Below are positions 10,169 to 18,041 of a stretch of 18,041 nucleotides of DNA, one piece after another. The translations under genes were made by a program, and so were the position numbers. Positions within the stretch are counted from its first letter, which is position 1, and each line of letters begins with the position of its first letter. The stretch is from Terana coerulea (lineage: Eukaryota; Basidiomycota; Agaricomycetes; Polyporales; Phanerochaetaceae). The notes below the pieces were generated by a model. That model worked only from the letters and a program-made list of their open reading frames with translations. It was not told where the DNA came from and did not search any database. Where the stretch lies: the NCBI GenBank assembly GCA_024811115.1, contig JAKOGH010000184.1, positions 1-18,041 on the forward strand, read 5' to 3'.

Positions 10169-10702
10169 TGGTAGGAGGCAACAAACTCGCCAGCGTCTAC
10201 GCGGAAACTCGTCGGCGTCTACAGAAACTCGAACTCGCTCGGGATATGCCGGTGGAACTGGAAGTCGCTACGCAAGAACATCCGGCTGGCTGATACTGCC
10301 ATCTATATAGAGAATCACCACAGGCAGATACTCTCGTAATGTTTACTGACGGTGACTTATCTGAGGGCCCACCCTTGTTTGTTTCTTCACCCGTTTTGGC
10401 AGCCGCTTGCCACGTGCCCCGGCCTCCAACGAAGGAAGACGCCCGTGAGAACAAAATAGTACTAATCACAGTAAAAGATATAAATTAGCATATATTTAGC
10501 TCGATTAGCCTTACACAAGGGACAGAAAGAGCGCGAGTATGAGAACAAGAGTGAGATAGCATGACGAACGAGTCCAGGATTTGGCACAAGTAAAGCAGAT
10601 TTACCGTTAATTTACCTTAATGAACCCTATTCGACGCGCCCAGTCCGAGTCCGAGTGCACAGACGCCCAGTTCCACTATTTTGTCCGACAAGGACCTTCA
10701 TA
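10163..10702 (-). repeat. Long arm L', inverted copy of L
   Basis: About 540 bases, running from TGGGACTGGTAGG to GGACCTTCATA. Differences from L are mostly transitions, in both directions. A 90-codon minus-strand frame (10197-10469) is not preserved by codon pattern between the arms, so it is not called as a gene. Confidence 0.85.
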
Positions 10703-10815
10703 GTCCCAGTCGCTATTCTACTCATTAGGGCTCGTTAAGACTGATTATCTTTTTAATCACCCAGTTTACTCGACAATTCCCAGCACCAGCATTTTGACCG
10801 CCATTGTCCCTCAAA
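10703..10815 (-). repeat. Short arm X', inverted copy of X
   Basis: 113 bases from GTCCCAGTCGC to GTCCCTCAAA, ending exactly where the right CAGCTGT repeat begins. Confidence 0.85.
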
Positions 10816-10822
10816 CAGCTGT
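10816..10822. repeat. Putative right target-site duplication CAGCTGT
   Basis: Exact copy of 9512-9518, directly following the last base of X'. The 259 bases from 10823 to the stop of the synthase gene hold nothing else that I can support. Confidence 0.65.
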
Positions 10823-11081
10823 CAGAAGAGAAGGAGAAGGACCCGGAGAATCGAGATCATAGCTCAAGCGCTCAGTGTTTGGGCGCCTGTATACTTTGGT
10901 TAGATTCCTGGACAAATGCTTGCAATATGTCCCAATCTGACCAATTTTTCGCTTTTCGGCTCATCAATAGTACCAAAATGGCACTTTCAACTTAACATAA
11001 GACACGAGTCTTTGCTTCAACCTCGTTCTGCATAAATACGTGCATAATTTAAATGAGGACATCGCAGTACCGTGGTAGGAG

Positions 11082-11900
11082 CTACGCAGCTGGTGCCCAA
11101 ATATAAGTAGGGATATGGCAGGTAGGCCCTGGCGAAGAAATTTGGTCCCAACGGAGGCTGCACCCAATCTCAAACGCCTTCCTTAAGATGTCCAACAGAA
11201 TGGCGTCAGGGCGTTGAGGTGGCAAAAGAGTCAGATCTTCCCGTCCACCAGTGCTCTGCAGGACGAGTCGTGCCTTCACTGCATCGAACGATCGCTCCGG
11301 AACGCCTTGCCAATAACCGACGCTCCGACACGTCTCTTCGTCGAGGAAGTCGCCGAGATGCGAAGACATGATCCTCAGCCTAGGTGCGCGCAGCTTCAGC
11401 TTGAACCGCGAGGGAAGGGTGGAATGGGTAAGTGGATGTGCCTCCAGCAGGTTCTCTGTGCCAACCAAATCGGTGATCTCGCCATGGTCGGCGTTGGTCA
11501 GGATGTAGCTCGCATCCTCGTCCTTGCACCCAATCACCCTGGCCTCGTCCGGTTGATACGCAAGCAGAGAGTCATCGATCGTCTGCCCGTCCGCGTGTGC
11601 GATCCAGACGCGCCCGCTGGCCGGGACCAGCGCAGAGAGCAGAGTGAACAAAGCCTTGTCGCCGATGACGCCCGCGAAAGCGGCCGCACAGTACTCTGCG
11701 ACGCCCTCGCCGCCCACCGCGTCGACGGCGCACCCGAGGTCCTCGAGAGTCCTCGCAAGCGCCAGCTGCGCTGCAAAGCCCTCCAGCGCGGGAGGGCATC
11801 CTGCGGCTCTGAGGCGCGCCATATGTGCCGCATAAATCGGGTGGTGGACGACGGGAACGGGGAGATGAGCGTGGGGAATGTGGAACCAGATCGACATCGC
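11082..11900 (-). other. Degenerate acyltransferase-like domain of the synthase
   Basis: The AT fold is followed by [11 protein letters not shown] (usual position of FxGQGSQ), [38 protein letters not shown] (usual GHSxGEYAAA), [10 protein letters not shown] (His region), [13 protein letters not shown] and [11 protein letters not shown], ending IPTYIWA. The nucleophilic serine motif is replaced by GEGVAE (codons near 11697-11714), in one continuous frame, so this is not caused by a frameshift. The domain is probably structural or needs a partner acyltransferase. Confidence 0.7.
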
Positions 11901-14900
11901 AGGCTTGCTGGTGGCCCGAGAGGGAGGAGTGTCAAGCGCAGTCTGTAATTGCTCCGCGAGGTGCGTAAAACTAGTCGCTGCCCAAGCACGGCGATACGGG
12001 AAGTGGTCTCGTGCAATTTGGCTTGTGCGGCAAACGTCAGCGAGGCCGGTTTTTGTCACTTCGTCCGACAGTGTGTAAGCTAGGTAGTCTTTGACGAGGA
12101 GCTTGAAGTCATCTGGTGATCGTGCTGACGCGACGAAGAGCCCGCGTTCCTCGATATGCCATGGGGTAACGACAGGCACTGTCTCCTCCAGAATAACGTT
12201 GGCCAAGGTTCCCGATAAGCCAAACGAGGCCACCGACACCAGTCTAGGCTTGGAAGAGGAGGGCAGTGCGACGACCCTACGGGGTATCAAAGCTCTGCAG
12301 CTGGCCAGATCGAGTTCTGGATTAAAGGACGAGATGTGAGGCTGCGGAGGAGCAATGCCATGTTTTAGGCAGAGAATACCCTTCAGAATGCCTAGCATCC
12401 AGGTCAGATAAGTGATACGAGCGAACACTGGTAAGGAATTAATACTCACCAGCAAGTCCTGCACACTCCTCGACGTGTCCAAGCACAGCTTTGACAGAGC
12501 CCACAAGCAGCGGTGTAGATCTCTTTCCGCCGTACACTCGATTGATAGCATTGAACTCTATCGCGTCTCCAATCCGGGTTCCAGTGCCATGGGCTACGGC
12601 ACATTGTCAGACTCAGCATAGTATATATGTGTGGCGTACACTTACTTTCAAGGTACGAGATATCATCAGGACCACACGCCGCACGTTTCAGTCCCATCTC
12701 CAGCAACCGCGTCTGTGCCGCGGGATTAGGCGCGGCAAAGCCCATCGAGCGACCATCCTGCGTAACAGCAGTCGCGCGGACGCGCGCGTACCCAGGTCCA
12801 GTCAGGTCTCGCCCGCGCTGGATGACGACGGCAGCGACGCCCTCGCTCGGCAGAACCCGTCCGCATCCGCGGAGAAGGTCGCGCAGCGGCCAGAGAGGGA
12901 CCCGATGCCGGCCGTCTTGCGGAAGATGGCGGTCGAGGGCGAGAAGAAGCTGGACGCTGCAATGACGACGGCGGCGTCGCAGTCGCCGCTGCGGATGGCC
13001 TGGCACGCTTGGTGGACCGCAACCGCGCTGCTTGAGCAAGCCGCCTTGATCTCCATTGCGGGCCCGGTGAGGTTAAGGAAGTAGGACAGGCGCGATCCTG
13101 CGCTCGCGTCGAGTGCACTGCCAGCCGTCCGACCGTACTCTAAACCGATATATGTCAGTACGCAGGCACAAGCCGATTGTCCACAGAACACACCTTCCAT
13201 TGAAAGCTTCGCCATCCTGCTCTCCGTCCACCCCGACTCGTTCATGCTCGTAAACACGCCCCACGCCTTGCCGTCGAGCGACTTCGGCGCGACGCCCGCG
13301 TCCTCGATCGCCGCATAGCCCAGCTGCATGACCAGCCGCGCGCTGGGCGGGATGCGCTCTGCCTCGGACGGCAGCAGGCCGAAGAACGCGGCGAAGGACG
13401 ACACGCTGAGGAGCGCCCTGTCGTCCAGCCACGCCATCGGCAGGTCCGCGCCGGCCGCCGCAGCATCCCACCGCGACGGCGGGGCGGGGCGCGCGAGGCG
13501 CTTGGTGTGCTCCTGCGGCGAGAGCAGCGCGCCCCACAGCGCGTCCAGCGAGTCGATGCCCCCGGGAACCTGCACGCCGCGCCCGAGATCACGAAGCCGT
13601 CTTCCGCAGAGTCGACCGTCGCCGTAGGCCGGTTTTGGTTTGCAGCAGCGGCGGGGCGCAGCGCTGCATGTGGTGCAGGCGCGCCGTTCCCTCTGTCGAC
13701 GATCAGCCTGCATAGGCCTGCAATGGTGCCGGCGGTGTAGAACTCGGAGTGCTTGATGCTGCAACCGAAGGACTTGTGGATGGCGGAGGACAGGCGCACG
13801 ACGGCGAGGGAGTTGATGGAGAGATCTGACAGCCTGCGCCCCGATCCGTGGACGTCCTCTAGGCGGGTTCCTAGAGCCTCCGCGATAAGCCCCTCGACGC
13901 GCGAGAGAACGGGGTGCGGTATGCCCAGATCCGCCTGTCCGGTGTGCTCGGATGCATAGGTCTGTGAGATTCCCGTCTCTACGGGATCTGCGGGAGTAGA
14001 AGCAGGGACGTGAACGGGAACGGCCTGCTGTGGCGATGTGTCGGACAACTGATGCAATACACAACTTGCGGGCCAGATACCGCCATTCGCCTTCAATATC
14101 CGCTTGACCTCCTTCCTGAACAGAGTGCCTTTCAAGGTCACTGGCAGCGTGCCGACTACCACGATGTTGTGCTTCAAGATACGCTTCTCGAACGGCAGGC
14201 TGGCGTTCGTCTGCTGCACCGCGTCGATCACGTCGGGGAACCGGAGGGCGTACCCTGGAGCGGGCTCGATGAGCGCATACGCCTCATTTCGCGACGGCGT
14301 CAGCAAAACCGCGGACCGTGCGATCTCCGTGTGGCTGTCGAGCAGGCGCTCGAGCGCCAAGGCGTCGAGCTTGATGCCAGAGTTCAATGCAACGACGTCG
14401 TCCACCCGTGACACATAGTAGACTCCTGCAAGTGCGACATATGAGAGGTCTGCAAGGAGTGCTATGCTGTGCGCCTCACCAGACATAATTCGAGACGGAT
14501 CAAACTTCGGAAGGGCCTGCCCTGTAATCACAACAGTGCCGACAAACTTCGGCCCCGCTTTCCAGACATCTCCCGTACGGTACACCTTGACGTCCGGATC
14601 TTTGGGATGCTCGCTGAACGCAGACCGTGACCCGATCAGGTATCCCGACGGCGTGTACTAATCATCCAGTGATCAGACTACAGCGACGTTAAAGAAACAT
14701 AGTACAGATGCTTACCTTGCTCATCACGACCATCTCGCCCTCATTGTCCTCCTCTTTCTCCTTCTCCAACACCGCCATCAGGCCCTCCGTGACCTCAAAC
14801 CCGTCCACGTCCCGATGCCCTCTGGTTGCGACAGTGCCGGCTTGCTCGGTGATACCATACAAATTGATAACCGGGACACCGTGCGCTTTGAGCCAGCGAA

Positions 14901-16021
14901 ACACATCGTCCGGCGTGATGGCCCCGCCGACACAGAGGGCTCTCAAACGGCCCAGGTAAGGCCAGTAGGCGTTCGCATCTGAGGGTTGCTTGTAAAGATA
15001 GTCGATGATGTGAGGGACACAGAACATCGAGTCGATAGATCGGTGGTACTGGAGCGCATGTAGCAACAGCTGTGAAAGGGGAGCGTCGGCTGGGAGATCC
15101 GGGGATGAGACCGTGCGGTCGTAGAAGACAACTGTACTGCCTGCTTGTGCCACAAGTCCGCTAAGTCGGATTAGGATGGGTATATGCGCTTTACCGAAGT
15201 GATCACTCACTAAAGACCGACGACACCTTCGAATGCGTGACTCACAGGGAGCCAGCACAAGTGCCGTCTAGGAGCGTCCCCGTAGCCATTACGCATTTGC
15301 TTCACTGTCCGACGCCCGTTGTGGTGGACCATTGCGTGCGTGTATTCCACAGCTTTGATCGTGGTCCCGTCGACGGGCGAACTGGTGAAAAGATAAGCGC
15401 AGTATCTGTAACCATGGTCGGCGGGCCTTCAGGAACGCCAAGGTTTGTATGTGAGACGTGAGCAAGCGAGGCATGACAGTGGTCCACGACGTCACACATG
15501 CTTGCGGATGTAGAAAGGCCAGGAAGAAGGGACTCCAGGACGATGACGGGAAAGCGAGGCGCCAGGGTGCCTAGCGCGGCGTTGAGCCGACCCACGAGCG
15601 TCGCAGACACGACGGCGGCAGCCACTTGCAGCTGTTCGAGCATGGCGACCCACACCGCAGGTTCTGCTGTCGTGCTCAGAGGGCATGGTACCACCTCGAG
15701 ACTCCACAGAGCCCAGTGAACTAGCGGTACCAGCGGGCCATTTGACGCGATGATCGCGATGCGTCGCGGGGAGGGTGTCGCTGCGCCCTGCACTATTGAC
15801 TGGCCTAGGAGGGTGCAACTGCCGCCTCAAGCTCCCCACAACAACAACCTCCGCAATAGTCCGGCATTGAGAGTAGGAGATAGTGTGGTCCTTGGAGACC
15901 TCTAGGTAGACAGCGTCTGGAGTTGTCGTAGCCCGGCGCCTCAGGGCATCCAGTATTGTTCCAGAAGGGGGTCGGTTGTGAAAGGCATGAGTCGTAGCTG
16001 GCCTCAATGAATGCGCGACAT
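11082..16021 (-). CDS. Hybrid NRPS-like/PKS synthase: A - carrier - KS - AT-like
   Basis: A multidomain megasynthase predicted to adenylate a carboxylic acid, load it on its carrier domain and pass it to a ketosynthase. Domains: adenylation (about 14095-16000), carrier (13700-13925), ketosynthase (12180-13612), acyltransferase-like (11082 to about 11900). Introns: 15161-15210, 14658-14715, 13140-13193, 12594-12645, 12392-12449. The N-terminal frame ([20 protein letters not shown]) has no in-frame ATG; ATG 16021 would serve with one base restored near 16008-16020. Further single-base breaks lie at 15800-15835, 15388-15391, 13559-13563 and 12843-12858, so as written the gene cannot give a full product. 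No ketoreductase, dehydratase, methyltransferase, thioesterase, reductase or second carrier follows; the protein stops after [11 protein letters not shown]. The order resembles the core of known A-T-KS fungal hybrids, but the product cannot be predicted. It is either a real gene with sequence indels or a recent pseudogene. Confidence 0.8.
12180..13612 (-). other. Ketosynthase domain of the synthase
   Basis: It begins [14 protein letters not shown] and ends [14 protein letters not shown]. The active-site Cys is in [16 protein letters not shown] (codon 13036-13038). The two His are in [15 protein letters not shown] (12589-12591, three bases from an intron) and [15 protein letters not shown] (12475-12477). 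All three residues are intact, so a condensing activity is plausible once the frame breaks at 13559-13563 and 12843-12858 are resolved. Confidence 0.85.
13700..13925 (-). other. Carrier (phosphopantetheine) domain of the synthase
   Basis: Read on the minus strand as [19 protein letters not shown]...[20 protein letters not shown]...[11 protein letters not shown]. The attachment serine is in DLSINSL (codon 13809-13811), with Asn in place of the usual Asp before it. This is the only carrier domain in the protein, and it lies upstream of the KS. Confidence 0.8.
14095..16000 (-). other. Adenylation domain of the synthase
   Basis: Motifs seen: [11 protein letters not shown] near the N-terminus; a core A3 region reading [29 protein letters not shown] (A4-like); [13 protein letters not shown] (A5); VYRTGDVW (A7); [21 protein letters not shown] (A8-like, closer to the GRxDD...GxK form of fungal reductase-type A domains than to the GRxDxQVKxRG form of amino-acid A domains); and [14 protein letters not shown] (A10). 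About 50 residues separate A7 from A8, longer than usual. The substrate is not predictable by eye and may be an aryl or fatty acid rather than an amino acid. Confidence 0.75.
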
Positions 16022-16034
16022 AGATTCCTGGAAG

Positions 16035-16042
16035 GTATATAG
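16035..16042 (-). promoter_or_regulatory. TATA-like element before the synthase gene
   Basis: CTATATAC on the minus strand, 14 bases upstream of the candidate ATG at 16021. If used as a TATA box, transcription would begin near 16005-16012, past that ATG, leaving the start codon question open. Confidence 0.25.
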
Positions 16043-17399
16043 GGAGCGAGCGGTGATGCTGTTGTTTCGAATAACTCGCAGCGGATCATCAGCTGAGCAT
16101 GAAGAGCAGTGCCACGACGGTCCTCTGCCTAGACTGAGTCCAAGAATACGGGCGTGTATATTGAACTATCATTATGCCATTCTTCTGGATGCTTTGAAGA
16201 GAATTCGTAAGTCCATTTTGCTTGCCGGGTGACAGTAGCTGTGCGCCGCCGGAAGCAGTGTGTCGATGATTGCGGGGACATGCTCCTTATGACGTTCCGT
16301 ATGCTACGAAGAATAGGCGGTAAAGGTAAGTTTAATGAGTCCAAGTTTCGGCATGGTGTGGCTAGAAAGGATGCCGACTTGGCCTGATGCAGTTGGTTGG
16401 ATGTGGACAAGCTTTACTGCCCAGGGTTGCATTTGAAATAGTGCACTGTTCGGGGTAAGATAACAATGGTCTATGTAACGTAAGGACTCACACTTCGCGT
16501 GACCGCTGAGTCGGCCCTTTGGTTCCTCCCAGTCCGATCAACGGTAGCTTCCAATGCCAGGGGCTTCAGCTGCTTCCAGAATCCAATCGCGATGGTTAGC
16601 AGAGCTCCTGCAGATCGTATGTTTCAGGACATTCGCTCTGAAAACCCCCAGAAGAACGATGATGAGTATAAGTGAGATCGTTCAAGACATCAGGTCGTAC
16701 TCACAAAACTATCAAGTACTGTTCTCGACGGTAAATGGTACATCTGCGGACTGATGCGAGTGTCAAGGGTTGCTCGGCCAGGCCCTCCATTCCCAACTCT
16801 TTCAGCGGCGATGGTAAATTGATTCGGAGACGCGGGGGCTTTGAGGCGAGTGTCAAGTGCCAAATGTCAAAGTATCAAATGGGGCGGTGAGTCTGCGCGG
16901 CCGGCGGAACGGGGTCGCTGATGGCTGCCGGCAACCTTGACTGCGTGGCAGCTGCATGTGAAATCTTCTTCGATATCTGTCGACGTCGCGGGTGTCATCA
17001 TTATGCTGAAAAGAGCGTAAAGGCTCCGTACGGTGCATGCGTGGACTGTACATACCTTGATGGTTTGCATGAGCCTCAGCGGTGAAAGTGGCAGTCGGGA
17101 TATCCCGGGCGGCAACATTGTGGCGCCGGGCCGCCCGGCAAAGTCTCCGCAGATTGCCGAAGCCCGACTCGAGCCCGCTGTCACGATCGTCCCAACTCTT
17201 CAGACCACACTGCACCAGCTCTCCCTATGCACATCTCAGCGTGTTACCACAAACTCGGTTGGCATACTACCATATAGCAATCATATGCAATGAAGGTACT
17301 TAACCAACATCTTCTTGTAGTGTAACTGAGTTGTACATGGCGTCCAATTGGCACTGTTAAGGTTCGATATCAAAGTGTCAGTTGGAACATCCATCTATC
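16043..17399. other. No gene supported
   Basis: About 1.35 kb upstream of the synthase. Several 60-120 codon frames exist on both strands (for example minus 16853-17215 and 16129-16410), but none shows a known motif or a convincing splice-linked extension. The 12-mer GCGAGTGTCAAG occurs twice, near 16756 and 16848. It may hold the synthase promoter and decayed coding material. Confidence 0.4.
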
Positions 17400-17469
17400 G
17401 GCAAGCTCTCCGACCCGTGCGCGGTGTAGGCTGTACCGAGAGCCTTTCGAACAGCAGAGAAGGATCAGC

Positions 17470-17790
17470 TTCAGGGACCGATGATCTTTGAAGCATGCTC
17501 TTCGGACACAGTACGCTGGCCAGGCTTACATCCATCACCCCGGCTTCGTTCGTAAGTAGCAACTGCTTCCATCTACCCATAGGTACTGATTAACAGTCAA
17601 CTTGCAGACATCGAAGGGCGAAGCCGCATGCTACAGAATCTCAAGACAGTCAGTCACACTTTGAAACCCTGGCGATAGTGACAATCACGTCGATGCAAGT
17701 CCTGGGATTGCCCATCGCGCAGGAGCGATGCAACACGCGATGGACATCATTGACGGCGACCCCCTTGCTTCGCGGCCCACAGCTGTCTGA
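17470..17790 (+). CDS. Possible spliced gene fragment, not recognised
   Basis: A consensus intron at 17552-17607 (GTAAGT, CTGATTAAC branch region, CTTGCAG) joins KHALRTQYAGQAYIHHPGFV to HIEGRSRMLQNLKTVSHTL. The frame then stops at a TAG, but with one base restored near 17665-17672 it would continue as DNHVDASPGIAHRAGAMQHA and end at a TGA near 17790. There is a TGA a few codons upstream of the first exon segment, so any gene here is broken at its 5' side. No family is recognised. The splice signal is the only good evidence. Confidence 0.25.
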
Positions 17791-17799
17791 TTCCCTCCC

Positions 17800-18041
17800 C
17801 TTCTACGGGGAGCCCACTGCACAATGCTGGGTATTTCTCGAGCTCGGGTCAGCGGCGTTCCTGCTCAGCGCTCCCACGCCCACCCTCCCACATTCCTTCA
17901 TAATCCTGTCCCCCTGGCGCCGCTGGGCTTCAACCTTGAATTCCATCCCGTGCGAGACCCGGCCCACTTTCTCCCCTCCATTCACTTGCCCTATATCACA
18001 TCTGCCAAGCCGTAAGGGGCGAGGCTACGTATAAACGCTTT
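17800..18041. other. Right edge, no feature seen
   Basis: The sequence is CT- and CCC-rich on the plus strand, as in some promoter or leader regions. It includes a short frame that continues past no recognisable motif. Confidence 0.3.

Larger units (their letters stand above)
9519..10815. mobile_element. Non-autonomous mobile element with interleaved inverted repeats (L-X-L'-X')
   Basis: Four blocks make up about 1.3 kb: L 9519-10055, X 10056-10168, L' 10163-10702 (reverse complement of L) and X' 10703-10815 (reverse complement of X). L and L' are roughly 93% identical by hand alignment, and X and X' are slightly closer. X starts TTTGAGGGACAATGGCGGTC and X' ends with its reverse complement, so X-L'-X' alone looks like a terminal-inverted-repeat element. 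L is then its interior in the opposite orientation, lacking outer X copies. The CAGCTGT direct repeat flanks the whole, not just X-L'-X'. No transposase or other convincing coding frame is present. The superfamily is not recognised. A foldback element, an aberrant double transposition product, or a derivative of an element class with split repeats are all possible. Confidence 0.75.

Noticed and set aside
10197..10469. 90-codon minus-strand frame inside arm L'
   Set aside because: The matching frame in arm L is not preserved by codon pattern, there is no known motif, and it lies wholly inside a repeat.
10056..10815. X-L'-X' as a complete, separately inserted terminal-inverted-repeat element
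   Set aside because: No target duplication flanks this unit: the left neighbour CAGTCCCA does not match the right neighbour CAGCTGTC, whereas the larger composite has an exact 7-base duplication.
11214..14418. Long plus-strand frames opposite the synthase (for example 11214-11948 and 12491-13084)
   Set aside because: They are antisense shadows of GC-rich synthase codons, without motifs or splice logic of their own.
16853..17215. Minus-strand frames with a possible intron (GTATGT...TTTTCAG) joining a Pro/Arg-rich product
   Set aside because: No recognised motif, biased composition, and an alternative frame that is equally open. The evidence is too thin for a gene.

Overview
The window looks like a genome segment of a filamentous basidiomycete, most likely an Agaricomycete. 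Genes are split by many 44-72 nt introns with GTRNGT-type donors and CTRAY-type branch sites. One gene encodes an HSPA12-type Hsp70-like ATPase, a group expanded in mushrooms, and another a fungal multidomain ketide synthase. No tRNA, rRNA or bacterial signal was seen.

Layout, left to right. (1) 1-712 (+): 3' part of a gene of an unrecognised fungal family (copy A). (2) 1435-2902 (+): a second member (copy B), with an N-terminal coiled coil and an Arg-Gly tail. (3) about 3200-4320 (-): decayed gene with in-frame stops. (4) 4882-7333 (-): Hsp70-like gene with about 12 introns. (5) 7719-9358 (+): third family member (copy C), divergent from the Hsp70 gene. (6) 9519-10815: a non-autonomous mobile element with interleaved inverted repeats (L-X-L'-X'), flanked by the direct repeat CAGCTGT. 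(7) 11082 to about 16021 (-): a synthase with the order adenylation - carrier - ketosynthase - acyltransferase-like. The KS catalytic residues are intact and the AT serine is missing. (8) 16022-18041: mostly without a supportable gene, with a weak spliced fragment near 17.5 kb.

Almost every gene needs one or more single-base frame corrections, many at homopolymers, while splice sites and active-site residues around them are intact. That pattern fits residual indels in a long-read or homopolymer-prone assembly at least as well as pseudogene decay. The decayed gene at 3.2-4.3 kb is different: it has nonsense codons each one C-to-T step from a sense codon.

No shared pathway for the genes is evident. 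The synthase is the only metabolic gene. No tailoring enzyme, transporter or regulator is seen next to it, so it may stand alone or its cluster may lie beyond the right edge. The most notable items are the interleaved inverted-repeat element and the A-T-KS-AT(inactive) synthase.
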